In this document: one piece after another, positions 35,191 through 43,664 of the stretch
Position numbering within the stretch: position 1 is the first letter of the stretch
Layout: each line of letters starts with the position of its first letter
NCBI RefSeq assembly: GCF_002995495.1
Contig: NZ_PVZV01000001.1
Coordinates: 186,001 to 250,000, forward strand
Reading direction: 5' to 3'
DNA: 64,000 bases
Source: Actinocorallia populi
Lineage (GTDB): Bacteria > Actinomycetota > Actinomycetes > Streptosporangiales > Streptosporangiaceae
Notes under the pieces: generated by a model
Told to the model about the DNA's origin: nothing
Database searches by the model: none
Seen by the model: only the letters and a program-made list of their open reading frames with translations
Translations under genes and position numbers: made by a program

Positions 35191-35529
35191 ATGAACCCCC
35201 TGCTCGGCGCGGCCGGCCCGTTCTTCCTGGGCCTCATGTGCGTCGTCCTCGGCGTGCGGCTCAGGAAGGGCCTCGGCGACGTCCAGGCCTCGCGCGGCGC
35301 CCGTGTCCCCGCGGCCCGGCTCCCCCTGCCGGTGCGCACCCGCGCGGGCGACGCCAACCTGCTGCTGGGCGCGGCCTTCCTGGCCGTCGCGGCCTGCTGC
35401 CTCTCCCCCGGCCCCGTCCTGCTGGCGCCGATCGCCCTCTGCCTCCTCCTCGGCTATCCCTACCTCATCCGCCACAGGGCGCTCAGGGCGGCCGCCGAGG
35501 AGGTCCTGCGGGCGGACTCGGGCGGCTGA
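35191..35529 (+). CDS. Small membrane protein, last gene of the WXG-type cassette
   Basis: 112 residues with an N-terminal helix (LGAAGPFFLGLMCVVLGVRL) and a second hydrophobic hairpin (ANLLLGAAFLAVAACCLSPGPVLLAPIALCLLLGYPYL), and a charged end. Not recognised as a known family. It starts 10 bases after the glycine-zipper protein and shares its direction, so it is probably in the same transcript. Whether it protects against, or exports, the upstream protein is a guess. Confidence 0.6.
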   Translation: MNPLLGAAGPFFLGLMCVVLGVRLRKGLGDVQASRGARVPAARLPLPVRTRAGDANLLLGAAFLAVAACCLSPGPVLLAPIALCLLLGYPYLIRHRALRAAAEEVLRADSGG

Positions 35530-35577
35530 CGAGAGCCGGACACGCCGCGCATCCGCCGATTACCTAGAGTGATACCC

Positions 35578-36189
35578 ATGGGGGATGCGGAGAGGGAGCG
35601 GATCGTCGACGTGGCGACGCGGTTGTTCGCCGAACTGGGGTTCGACGGCACCCCGTGGCGGTTGATCGCCGACACGACGGGGGTCGAGACGGGGACGCTG
35701 ACCGGATTGTTCGGGGACAAGGCCAGCCTGTACCGGGAGGTGATGCTGGGGGTCCACCAGGCCGAACGGGACGCCCTGGTCGAGGCCGCCGCCTCGTTCA
35801 CCCCGACCCGGCAGGGCGTGATCGACCTTGTCGACGCCTACCTCGACTTCCACGTCGAGCATCCCCAGGTCGTCGCCCTGTGGCTCCAGCGCTGGATAGG
35901 CGACGCCGCCGACATCCCCGACCTGGAGGAGCGGGTGCGCTCGTTGTCGGTCATGATGGCGAGCGCGGTGCAGGAGGTGACGGCGCCCGACATCGACGCC
36001 GAGTACATGATCTGGACGATCGTGTGGTGCGTGCACGGTTTCCTGTCCGGCGGCATCCAGCATCCCGGCCCCCACCGCTACCACGCCCGTGGCGAGCCGC
36101 TCAGCCCCCAGGCGTTGCGGCGCTTCCGCGCCCACCTGCACGCCCTCATCGTCCACATCACGGCCCCGCAGGACGACGGGGCGGGCTGA
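35578..36189 (+). CDS. TetR family transcriptional regulator
   Basis: 203 residues. The N-terminal helix-turn-helix (RERIVDVATRLFAELGFDGTPWRLIADTTGVETGTLTGLFGDKASLYREVML) fits TetR, although the last HTH helix (TGLFGDK) departs from the usual YxxFxxKxxL. A GTG at 35569 is an in-frame alternative to ATG 35578. Ligand unknown. It converges with the DoxX gene, six bases between stops. Confidence 0.88.
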   Translation: MGDAERERIVDVATRLFAELGFDGTPWRLIADTTGVETGTLTGLFGDKASLYREVMLGVHQAERDALVEAAASFTPTRQGVIDLVDAYLDFHVEHPQVVALWLQRWIGDAADIPDLEERVRSLSVMMASAVQEVTAPDIDAEYMIWTIVWCVHGFLSGGIQHPGPHRYHARGEPLSPQALRRFRAHLHALIVHITAPQDDGAG

Positions 36190-36195
36190 CCGGCG

Positions 36196-36576
36196 TCACT
36201 GCGCGTCGCGCGCCACCTTCAGCGCCCACAGGACCAGCGGGATCTGCAGCGGAAGCCGGGCGTAGGCGACGGTGCGCAGCGGCGCGGGGCGGTCCCGCCA
36301 GTCGACCGCCATCTTGACGTTCGCCGGGAAGACCGCGGCGAACAGCCCCGCCGTCGCCAGCGCGCCGAGCCTGCGTGTCCTGGGCGCCGCCACGGCCGCG
36401 GCGCAGGCCAGCTCGGCGACGCCGCTGAGGTAGGTCCAGGTGCGCGGGCCGCCGGGAAGGCCCTGCGGGACGATCTTGTCGAACGGGCGGGGCGCCAGGA
36501 AGTGCAGGATCCCCATGCCCGCGAGCATGGTCGCCAGGTTCCGTGTCGAAGCAGTATCCATGCGCTCATTGTTCAC
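36196..36576 (-). CDS. DoxX family membrane protein
   Basis: 126 residues with four membrane helices in the DoxX pattern (TMLAGMGILHFLAPRPFDKIVPQGLPG, TWTYLSGVAELACAAAVAAP, then two more). Function uncertain; relatives occur beside oxidative stress genes. GTG 36576 is preceded by AAGG at six bases; ATG 36561 is an alternative. It is divergent from the phosphotransferase gene. Confidence 0.85.
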   Translation of the reverse strand: MNNERMDTASTRNLATMLAGMGILHFLAPRPFDKIVPQGLPGGPRTWTYLSGVAELACAAAVAAPRTRRLGALATAGLFAAVFPANVKMAVDWRDRPAPLRTVAYARLPLQIPLVLWALKVARDAQ

Positions 36577-36679
36577 TCACAGCCTTAGCGGGAGAAGAGC
36601 GCCGGAAGGGTCTTCGGTGGCGGCGCCTACTGAGCGCCCGGTATGTTACGGCGAGCGGAACCGAGTGCCGGGAGGAAAC

Positions 36680-37744
36680 GTGGCGGGATCGATGGCGGCC
36701 GGCGAACCGCGCGCCGAGGACGCGTTCGACGTGGAGGCCGTGCACCGCTGGTTGTCGGAGCGCGTCCCCGGCCTGCCGGGGCCGCCGGAGGTGCGGCAGT
36801 TCGGCGGCGGCTCGTCCAACCTGACGTTCCTGCTGGCCTACCCCGGCCGGAACCTGGTGCTGCGCCGCCCCCCGCACGGCCGGAAGGCCGCCTCCGCCCA
36901 CGACATGGGCCGCGAGGTCGCCGTCCAGCGCGGGCTCGCACCGTTCTGGCCGATGGTGCCGAAGGTGTACGGGTTCTGCGAGGACACCTCGGTGATCGGC
37001 GCCGAGTTCTACGTCATGGAGCACCTCGCCGGCGTGATCCTGGGCTCCGAGCTCCCGCCGGGGGTCGAGCTCGACCCGGCGCGGGCGCGCGTGCTGGGCG
37101 AGACGGTGATCGACACCCTGGCCGACCTGCACGGCGTGGACGTCGGGAAGGCCGGGCTCGCCGCGCTCGGCAAGGGCCAGGGGTACGTGCGCCGCCAGAT
37201 CGAGGGCTGGTCGCGGCGCTGGCTCGGCGCGGCCACCGACGACGCCCCCGACGCAGGGCCGCTGCTGGCCTGGCTGGACGGGAACCAGCCCGGCGACGTC
37301 GCCGCCCGGATGCTGCACGGCGACTGGAAGCTCGACAACCTCGTCCTGGACCTGGACGGCCCGGCTCCGCGCGTCGTGGGCGTCCTGGACTGGGAGATGG
37401 CCACCGTCGGGGACCCGCTGATGGACCTGGGCGCGTCCATGGCCTACTGGGTCACCGCCGACGACGACCCCTTCTTCGCCCTGCTGCGCCGCCAGCCCTC
37501 CCACCTACCCGGCATGCCCACCCGCGAGGAGATGGTCGCCCGCTACCTGGAGCGCACCGGCCTGCCCGCGAACGGCTGGCGCTTCTACGAGGTGTACGGC
37601 CTGTTCCGCCTCGCGGTCATCGCCCAGCAGATCTGGGCGCGCTACCGCGCCGGGCAGACCACCAACCCGGCCTTCAAGGACTTCGGCTCCGCCGTCGCCG
37701 TCCTCGTCGACCGCGCGACCCGGCTGATCCCGGAGCGGGCGTGA
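36680..37744 (+). CDS. APH-type phosphotransferase family protein
   Basis: 354 residues with the aminoglycoside-phosphotransferase kinase-like fold: GGGSSNLTFLLAYPGRNLVLRRPP, the catalytic loop MLHGDWKLDNLVLD (HGD...N) and the metal aspartate in VVGVLDWEMATVGDPLMDLG. The closest pattern is the family next to acyl-CoA dehydrogenases (ACAD10/11 N-terminal domain), thought to phosphorylate hydroxyacyl-CoA intermediates, not antibiotics. GGAGG precedes GTG 36680. Its stop overlaps a TetR gene, which probably regulates it. Confidence 0.88.
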   Translation: MAGSMAAGEPRAEDAFDVEAVHRWLSERVPGLPGPPEVRQFGGGSSNLTFLLAYPGRNLVLRRPPHGRKAASAHDMGREVAVQRGLAPFWPMVPKVYGFCEDTSVIGAEFYVMEHLAGVILGSELPPGVELDPARARVLGETVIDTLADLHGVDVGKAGLAALGKGQGYVRRQIEGWSRRWLGAATDDAPDAGPLLAWLDGNQPGDVAARMLHGDWKLDNLVLDLDGPAPRVVGVLDWEMATVGDPLMDLGASMAYWVTADDDPFFALLRRQPSHLPGMPTREEMVARYLERTGLPANGWRFYEVYGLFRLAVIAQQIWARYRAGQTTNPAFKDFGSAVAVLVDRATRLIPERA

Positions 37745-38337
37745 GCGGCGCGGCGGTGCGCGGCGAGGGCCGCGAACGCATCCTCGCCGCGGCCACCGAC
37801 CTCTTCGCCCGCCAGGGGTACGAGGCCACCGGCACCCGGCAGATCGCCGAGGCCGCGCAGGTCACCAAGGGCGCCCTCTACCACTGGTTCGACTCCAAGC
37901 AGCACCTGCTGATCTGCATCTACCGCGACCTGCTCGCCGAGCAGACCGGCCGGCTGGCCGCCATCGCCGCCGAGGACGCCCCGGTCGAGCGGCGGCTGCG
38001 CGCCGCGGTGCTCGACCTCGTCGAGCACGTCGCCGAGCACTTCGAGCCGCTGACCGTCTGGGCCCGCTCGACGCACCTGCTGGAAGGCGAGCCCGCCGCC
38101 GCCATCCGCGCCGACCGCCGCCGCTACCACCAGATGTTCCGCAACCTCCTGGCCGAGGGCCAGGAGGCGGGCGCCGTCCGCACGGACGTCTCGGCGAGCG
38201 TCATGGCGCACGGCTTCCTCGGCACCGTCAACAACGTCCACACCTGGTTCGGGGCGGACGGCCCGCTCACCCACCGCCAGGTCGGCCGCCAGCTCGCCGT
38301 GCTCTTCCTGGACGGCCTGCGCCCGCCGGAGAGATGA
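37741..38337 (+). CDS. TetR family transcriptional regulator
   Basis: 198 residues. Good helix-turn-helix: RERILAAATDLFARQGYEATGTRQIAEAAQVTKGALYHWFDSKQHLLICIYRDLL. The C-terminal part (VRTDVSASVMAHGFLGTVNNVHTWF) resembles the FadR/KstR2-like branch that senses acyl-CoA or similar ligands, in line with the upstream phosphotransferase. The start overlaps that gene's stop (GTGA). Confidence 0.92.
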   Translation: MSGAAVRGEGRERILAAATDLFARQGYEATGTRQIAEAAQVTKGALYHWFDSKQHLLICIYRDLLAEQTGRLAAIAAEDAPVERRLRAAVLDLVEHVAEHFEPLTVWARSTHLLEGEPAAAIRADRRRYHQMFRNLLAEGQEAGAVRTDVSASVMAHGFLGTVNNVHTWFGADGPLTHRQVGRQLAVLFLDGLRPPER

Positions 38338-38423
38338 TCACCACTTCGTCCCCCGACAGCCCGTCACGGCGGACTTGACGCATTCCAGCCCAGGTCGGGG
38401 AGCGATTCAGTAATCTGCCCCCC

Positions 38424-39293
38424 ATGGGAGTGGTCGGGACCTGGCGCGTCCCCGGATACGACGAGGTACGGGAGCTGAGCAGCGGGTCACAGGGCCGTAC
38501 GGTCCTGGTCCGCCACCACAGCTCCGGCAAGCCCTATGTCATCAAGTACCTGACCTCGACGAACCCGGCGACCCGCCGCAGGTTCGAGGAGGAGTCGTCC
38601 CTCATCCAGCAGATCTTCAGCCCGTACGTGGCCCGCTGGTACGGGCACCTGGACCAGGGTCCCGTCGCGGCGATCCTCCTGGAGGCCGTCGACGGCGTCC
38701 CCCTGCGGGACGTCCTGACCTGGCACGGGCACCTGTCGCCCGAGGCGGCGCTGGCGGTGCTCAAGAGGTCGCTGCTCGGGCTGCAGGAGGCGCACTCGCG
38801 GGGGATCGTGCACCGCGACTGCAAGCCCGCGAACATCGTGGTGCGCCGCAACGGGCTGAGCAAGCTCGTCGGCTTCGGCGTCGGCACGCTGGCCGGGGAG
38901 CGCCGGCATCCGGGCACCCCGGCCTACAAGGCGCCGGAGCAGTGGCTGAACGCCTCCGCCGTCCCGGCGACCGACGTCTACGCCGTCACCTGCGTCTTCT
39001 TCGAGTGCCTCACCGGCCGCCCTCCCCTGGGCGCCGCCAAGGAGGCCCACCTGTCGGAGCCGGTCCCCCTCGACCACGTCCCCGAGCCGCTGCACGACCT
39101 CGTCCTCAGCGGCCTCGCCAAGAGCCTCCTGCACCGCCCCTCCAGCGCGGCGGGTTTCGCCGCCGACCTGGAGAGGCGCGCCACCTCGCTCTACGGGCCG
39201 GAGTGGGAGCGCCACGGCATCACCCTGCTCGGCGGCCTCGCCGGGAGCCTGGCCCCGCTCCTTCCGGAGGCCGAGCCCGACCCCGCCCGCTGA
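38424..39293 (+). CDS. Ser/Thr kinase-fold protein lacking the DFG aspartate (probable pseudokinase)
   Basis: 289 residues covering only a kinase domain, with no membrane helix or sensor. The glycine loop is atypical (SSGSQG, 19-24), Lys41 is in place (VIKYL), the catalytic loop HRDCKPANIVV (130-140) is intact, and GTPAYKAPEQ (164-173) and DVYA (184-187) are present. The metal-binding DFG, however, reads Gly-Phe-Gly (150-152). Loss of this aspartate usually abolishes Mg-ATP catalysis, so it may act as a scaffold or bind nucleotide without phosphotransfer. Partners are unknown. Confidence 0.88.
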   Translation: MGVVGTWRVPGYDEVRELSSGSQGRTVLVRHHSSGKPYVIKYLTSTNPATRRRFEEESSLIQQIFSPYVARWYGHLDQGPVAAILLEAVDGVPLRDVLTWHGHLSPEAALAVLKRSLLGLQEAHSRGIVHRDCKPANIVVRRNGLSKLVGFGVGTLAGERRHPGTPAYKAPEQWLNASAVPATDVYAVTCVFFECLTGRPPLGAAKEAHLSEPVPLDHVPEPLHDLVLSGLAKSLLHRPSSAAGFAADLERRATSLYGPEWERHGITLLGGLAGSLAPLLPEAEPDPAR

Positions 39294-39294
39294 G

Positions 39295-39642
39295 TCAGGC
39301 CGGGGACGCCGTCCCCGAGCCCTCTGAGCCGAGCTCGAAGCGGGCGCGGCGGTCGGCGGGGACCAGGTCGAGGTATTCGGGGTGGCGCTGGATGTAGCGG
39401 CGCACGAACGGGCAGAACGGAAGGACGTCGAGGCCCTGGGCGCGGGCCGCGTCCAGGGCGCCGCGGACCAGGACCGAGCCGAGCCCGCGGCCCCCGAACC
39501 GCGGGTCGATCTCGGTGTGCAGGAACGACAGGCCCGCAGCGGTGCGCTTGTAGTCGATGAAACCGGCCAGGTCGTCGTCGAGGAAGACCTCGAAGCGGTG
39601 GGCCTGCGGGTCCTCGGTGACCCGGGTCTGCTGCTGTTGCAT
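39295..39642 (-). CDS. Small GNAT-like acetyltransferase (Acetyltransf_CG type)
   Basis: 115 residues. The compact GNAT form with RFEVFLDDDLAGFIDYKRTAAGLSFLHTEIDPRFGGRGLGSVLVRGALDAARAQGLDVLPFCPFVRRYIQRHPEY: acetyl-CoA loop GGRGLG and the conserved PFCPFVRRYIQRHPEY. Such proteins acetylate small metabolites or protein N-termini; the substrate is not known. It converges with the kinase-fold gene and lies just downstream of pirin on the same strand. Confidence 0.9.
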   Translation of the reverse strand: MQQQQTRVTEDPQAHRFEVFLDDDLAGFIDYKRTAAGLSFLHTEIDPRFGGRGLGSVLVRGALDAARAQGLDVLPFCPFVRRYIQRHPEYLDLVPADRRARFELGSEGSGTASPA

Positions 39643-39667
39643 GCTGCGCTCCTTCAGGGGGTCGGGT

Positions 39668-40435
39668 TCAGGCGGCGACGGCGGCGTGCATCTCCCACAC
39701 CAGGATCTCGGCGTCCGCCACCGCGGTGACCTGCTGGCCGCCCGTGGCGGTGAAGCGCACCGCGTCCCCGGTGTCCAGTGCTCCGGCGCCTTCCAGGTTC
39801 ACCCTGCCACGCGGGACGAACAGGTGCAGATAGGGGGCTTCGGGCAACTGCACGCTCTGGCCGGCCGCGAGGCGGGCGGCGTACAGGCCCGCGTAGCGGT
39901 TCTTGATGCGGATGGCCGCGGCGTCGCGGTGCTTGTCCATGCCGGACGCGACCGGCACGAGGCCGCCCTTGAGGAGCTCGTCGCCGATCTCCAGCTGCTC
40001 GTAGCCGGGGGCGATGCCGGCCTCGTCGGGGACGACCCACATCTGCACGAAGTGCACCGGCTCGTCGTGGGCGTCGCCGCCCCGCAGCCGCCAGGAGTCG
40101 TTCTTCTCCGAGTGCCGGATGCCGGTGCCCGCGCTCATCCGCTGGGCGAGGCCGGGGTAGATGACGCCGTTGTGCCCCTCGGAGTCCTGGTGGACCAGCG
40201 AACCCTGGAGCACCCAGGTGACGATCTCCATGTCCCGGTGCGGGTGGGTGTCGAAGCCGGTGCCGGGCCGTACGACGTCGTCGTTGTTGACCAGCAGCAC
40301 CCCGTGGTGGGTGTTGGCGCGGTCGTGGTGGTGGCCGAAGGAGAAGGAGTGCCGGGAGGTCAGCCAGCCGGCCTCGGTGGGGAAGCGCTCGGCGGAGCGG
40401 CGGATGTCGATCTGCGGGGTCGAAGTGGCGGCCAT
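39668..40435 (-). CDS. Pirin family protein (bicupin)
   Basis: 255 residues. The pirin N-terminal cupin with metal ligands in GFDTHPHRDMEIVTWVLQGSLVHQDSEGHNGVI (the H-x-H...H...E set) followed by the pirin C-terminal cupin. Bacterial pirins can be quercetinases or redox cofactors; function here unknown. GGGAGGG lies six bases ahead of ATG 40435. It is divergent from a MarR regulator with twin operators between them. Confidence 0.92.
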   Translation of the reverse strand: MAATSTPQIDIRRSAERFPTEAGWLTSRHSFSFGHHHDRANTHHGVLLVNNDDVVRPGTGFDTHPHRDMEIVTWVLQGSLVHQDSEGHNGVIYPGLAQRMSAGTGIRHSEKNDSWRLRGGDAHDEPVHFVQMWVVPDEAGIAPGYEQLEIGDELLKGGLVPVASGMDKHRDAAAIRIKNRYAGLYAARLAAGQSVQLPEAPYLHLFVPRGRVNLEGAGALDTGDAVRFTATGGQQVTAVADAEILVWEMHAAVAA

Positions 40436-40451
40436 CGTGACCCTCCCAAGA

Positions 40452-40521
40452 AGATGACGTGTCATGTACCTGCCCCAACCTATCCGGGTCCCCGCTCATT
40501 CCGCAAGATGACATGTCATCT
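40452..40521. promoter_or_regulatory. Twin MarR operators between pirin and marR
   Basis: AGATGACATGTCATCT (40506-40521) is a perfect 16-base palindrome. A near copy, AGATGACGTGTCATGT, is at 40452-40467. Both lie in the divergent pirin/marR spacer, one beside each start, consistent with joint repression by the encoded MarR protein. Confidence 0.7.
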
Positions 40522-40540
40522 AAACCGCTACAGTGAGGCC

Positions 40541-41014
40541 ATGAGCGACACCCGGTGGCTGAACGACGACGAGCAGCGCTCCTGGCGTGCCTACCTGCGC
40601 CTGCAGGGAGCGCTCGGCGCGGAACTCAACCGGCGCCTGCAGGCCTCCTCCGGCCTGTCCCTGGCCGACTACGACGTCCTCGTCCACCTCACCGACGCCC
40701 CCGATGGGCGGCTGCGCCCCTACGAGCTGCAGCACGAGCTGCACTGGGAGCAGAGCCGCCTCTCCCACCACCTGAGCCGCATGCAGAAACGCGGCCTCGT
40801 CCGGCGCGAGGAGTGCGACGAGGACGGGCGCGGCGCCTACGTGCTGCTCACCGAGGCGGGCCGCCGGGCGATCACCGAGGCGGCCCCCGACCACGTCGAG
40901 ACCGTCCGCCGCCTGTTCATCGACGCCCTGTCCCCCGAGCAGATCACCGCCCTGGAGGAGCTCGCCACCCGGGTCCTCGCCCGCCTGGAGGAACCCGCCG
41001 GAGACGCCGGCTGA
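40541..41014 (+). CDS. MarR family transcriptional regulator
   Basis: 157 residues. LADYDVLVHLTDAPDGRLRPYELQHELHWEQSRLSHHLSRMQKRGLVRREECDEDGRGAYVLLTEAGRRAI is a MarR winged helix with the D-x-R-G wing. It probably represses pirin and itself through the twin ATGACATGTCAT-type palindromes. Ligand unknown. Confidence 0.93.
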   Translation: MSDTRWLNDDEQRSWRAYLRLQGALGAELNRRLQASSGLSLADYDVLVHLTDAPDGRLRPYELQHELHWEQSRLSHHLSRMQKRGLVRREECDEDGRGAYVLLTEAGRRAITEAAPDHVETVRRLFIDALSPEQITALEELATRVLARLEEPAGDAG

Positions 41015-41023
41015 TCCCGGGGC

Positions 41024-42289
41024 TCAGGCCTGCCGGGAGGCCAGCTCGATCACGGTGATGTCGGAGGGCGCGCCGACCCGGACCGGCGGGCCCCACGCGC
41101 CCGCGCCCCGGGAGACGTACAGCTGGGTGTCCTCGTAGCGCTCCAGCCCGGCGAGGGTCGGGTTGGCCAGGGCCGCCACGTAGCTGACGGGCCACATCTG
41201 CCCGCCGTGCGTGTGCCCGGACAGCTGGAGGTCCACCCCGTGGCGGACGGCGTCGTGGACGACCACGGGCTGGTGGGCGAGCAGTACGGAGGCGCGCGTG
41301 CGGTCGCGGTCGCCGAGCGCGCGGGCGAAGTCCGGGCCCTGCCCCTCGTCCTCGCCCGCCAGGTCGTTGACGCCGGCGAGGTCGAAGCCGGGCAGCTCGA
41401 CGCGGGCGTTGGGCAGCAGGTGCAGGCCGAGCCCCTGGACGTGCTCGACCCACTGCTCCGCGCCGGAGATGTACTCGTGGTTGCCGGTCACGAAGTAGGC
41501 GCCGTGCCGGGCGCGCAGCCCGGCCAGGGGCGCCACGGCGGGGCCCAGGTCCTCGACGTTCCCGTCGATGAGGTCGCCGACGACGGCGATGGCGTCCGAC
41601 TGGGTGGCGTTGATCGTGTCGACGACCCGCTGGGCGAAACCGCGGCCCAGGACCGGGCCGAGGTGGATGTCGCTGACGACGGCGATCCGGAAGCCGTGCG
41701 CGCTGCGCGGCAGCTTGGCCAGCGGGACCGTCACACGCTTGACCTTCGGCCCGCGGAGCGTCCCGTACGCGCCGTAGCCGACCGTCCCGAGCGCGGCGGC
41801 CGCGGCTGTCCCCGCCACCACGCGGGAGACGAAGAGCCGCCGCGAAGGGCCTCCGGCCCGCTCCGGCGCGTCGGACGCAGGCTCCGGAGCGGCCGCCGGG
41901 GACTCCTCGGACGCCTCCCCCGCCGGCACCGTCACGAGCTCCGACACCTTGGCCTGGCGCGGCGCCTCCTTCTCGCGCGGCAGCCGGACCAGCAGCGGCC
42001 GGACGAGCTCGCCGACCGCCAGCGCCAGCAGCAGGTACAGGAAGACGGCCAGCCACAGGTACCCCGGCCAGGCGATGACCTGCACCACCTCGAACGGCAG
42101 CACCGTCCTCCCGCCGACGAAGGTGGCGACCGTCAGCAGCGGCAGCCCGATCATCACGATCCGGCCCGCCCGCCGCGCGGCCGACCCGGGGGCCGTCGTG
42201 TCCCTGACCAGCCGCCGCCAGACGTACCAGTGCAGCACGCCGAGCAACGTCAGGACGGCGACCGCGACGAGAACGAAGACGACGACCAC
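41024..42289 (-). CDS. Membrane-anchored metallophosphoesterase
   Basis: 421 residues. Four membrane segments in residues 1-95, an acidic/Pro-Ala linker, a fifth hydrophobic segment (RLFVSRVVAGTAAAAALGTVGYGAYG), then the calcineurin-like catalytic domain with all metal motifs: VVSDIHLG, VGDLIDG, TGNHEY, LLAHQP and SGHTHGGQ. The domain would face outside. The substrate may be a phospholipid or nucleotide (YkuE-like). The run of GTG codons at the start leaves the exact initiation uncertain by a few residues. Confidence 0.9.
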   Translation of the reverse strand: MVVVFVLVAVAVLTLLGVLHWYVWRRLVRDTTAPGSAARRAGRIVMIGLPLLTVATFVGGRTVLPFEVVQVIAWPGYLWLAVFLYLLLALAVGELVRPLLVRLPREKEAPRQAKVSELVTVPAGEASEESPAAAPEPASDAPERAGGPSRRLFVSRVVAGTAAAAALGTVGYGAYGTLRGPKVKRVTVPLAKLPRSAHGFRIAVVSDIHLGPVLGRGFAQRVVDTINATQSDAIAVVGDLIDGNVEDLGPAVAPLAGLRARHGAYFVTGNHEYISGAEQWVEHVQGLGLHLLPNARVELPGFDLAGVNDLAGEDEGQGPDFARALGDRDRTRASVLLAHQPVVVHDAVRHGVDLQLSGHTHGGQMWPVSYVAALANPTLAGLERYEDTQLYVSRGAGAWGPPVRVGAPSDITVIELASRQA

Positions 42290-42406
42290 GACAACACCGT
42301 TCCACGAGTTCTCAAGGGGATCCGCAAGCGGGCGAGGACCTCACCACCTGCACACCCCCGCATAACGCATCCTCGCATCCCGGGGTTCCCGCCGGGCAGG
42401 CCGGGC

Positions 42407-43537
42407 TCAGCGGGCCGCCGGAGGCCCTTCGGGAACGGAGGACAGGCGGTGCGCCTTGACGGCCAGGTGGAGCAGGAGGCGGTCCTCGCCGGACTCCAGG
42501 TCCAGGCCGGTGAGCGCCTCGATCCGGGAGAGCCGGTAGTACAGCGTCTGGCGGTGCACCGAAAGGGCGGCCGCGGCCCGCTGGACGTGGCCGGCGTGGT
42601 CGAGGTACGTCTCGGCGGAGTGCAGGAGGTCGGTGCGGGCGGCGTCCAGCAGCGGGAGCAGGACGGGATCGGCGGACGGGGCCGGGGGCAGCGAGGCGAT
42701 CAGGCGGTAGGCGCCCAGCTCGCCCCAGCGGGCCACCGGACCCAGCCGGGGCTCGGCACGGGCGGCCCGGAACGCCGTCCAGGCCTCCCGCCAGGAGTCC
42801 ACGGCCTCCTCCAGGAGGGCCCGTCCGCCGCCCACCCCGGCGAGTGGCGCGTCCGGCGCGGGGCCGAGGACCCGGACGGCGGCGGCTTCGGCGGGCGAGG
42901 TGTCCGAAGGATCCGCCAGCGGGACGAGAAGCGCCAGTCCGTCGGGGCTCTGGTACGCCAGGACGCCGTGCGGGATCCGGGCCCGCACGTATGCGGACGC
43001 CGGACTCACCACGACCGCAGAGGCCCGCGCCGAGGAGATCGGGTGGCCCATGGCGGCGAGGGCCCGGGACCCCTCCGCGCGTTCGGCGCCCGAGGCGGAC
43101 AGCAGGCGCGCGAACGCGCGCGGGGCCGCCTCGCCCTTCCAGACCTCGGCGGCCAGCAGTGCTCCCGCCCGTTCCGCCAGCGCCATGGCCCGGCCCAGCC
43201 GGGGATCATCGATCTCGACGGCGCCGTTGTCCAGCAGCCACAGGTAGCCGTAGGCGCGCCCTTCGTGCCGGGCGGGGAGGCACAACCGTCCGCGCACCCC
43301 CGTGGCGGGATCGGCGGGAGTGCGCACCGGCCCCGCCGCCTCCGCTATCCCGAAGCCCTCGAACCAGGCGCGGACCTTCGGGGAGGACCTGCGGCTCAGG
43401 ATCGAACGGGCGCGCACCGGGTCCGGCTCGTCCTCGTGCGAGCTGAAGGCGATCAGCGTGAACTCCCGGTCCTCCAGCGTCACGGGGGCCCGGAGCAGCC
43501 CGGACACCTCGTCCACCAGGCTCTGATAGTCGCTCAC
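42407..43537 (-). CDS. PucR family transcriptional regulator, probable PutR
   Basis: 376 residues. N-terminal sensory region, and a C-terminal PucR-type helix-turn-helix (HAGHVQRAAAALSVHRQTLYYRLSRIEALTGLDL). It is divergent from the proline dehydrogenase gene; in Streptomyces a PucR-type PutR activates proline catabolism in the same arrangement, so this is its likely role. AAGGGGG stands five bases ahead of GTG 43537; a GTG at 43543 overlaps that ribosome site and is less likely. Confidence 0.9.
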   Translation of the reverse strand: MSDYQSLVDEVSGLLRAPVTLEDREFTLIAFSSHEDEPDPVRARSILSRRSSPKVRAWFEGFGIAEAAGPVRTPADPATGVRGRLCLPARHEGRAYGYLWLLDNGAVEIDDPRLGRAMALAERAGALLAAEVWKGEAAPRAFARLLSASGAERAEGSRALAAMGHPISSARASAVVVSPASAYVRARIPHGVLAYQSPDGLALLVPLADPSDTSPAEAAAVRVLGPAPDAPLAGVGGGRALLEEAVDSWREAWTAFRAARAEPRLGPVARWGELGAYRLIASLPPAPSADPVLLPLLDAARTDLLHSAETYLDHAGHVQRAAAALSVHRQTLYYRLSRIEALTGLDLESGEDRLLLHLAVKAHRLSSVPEGPPAAR

Positions 43538-43664
43538 CGGCACCCCCTTCAGACAAATGTATGACGCGTGCCGCCCCAGGTCATGACGGTTGTCGATGGT
43601 CCTCCCGGCTCCCCGCTCCTAGGTTCGAGAAGACCGGAATCCGCTCCCCGTCCAGGAGGCCGCC

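Noticed and set aside
36680-37744. Aminoglycoside resistance phosphotransferase
   Set aside because: The kinase-like fold fits, but the motif details match the acyl-CoA-dehydrogenase-associated family; no antibiotic-resistance context.
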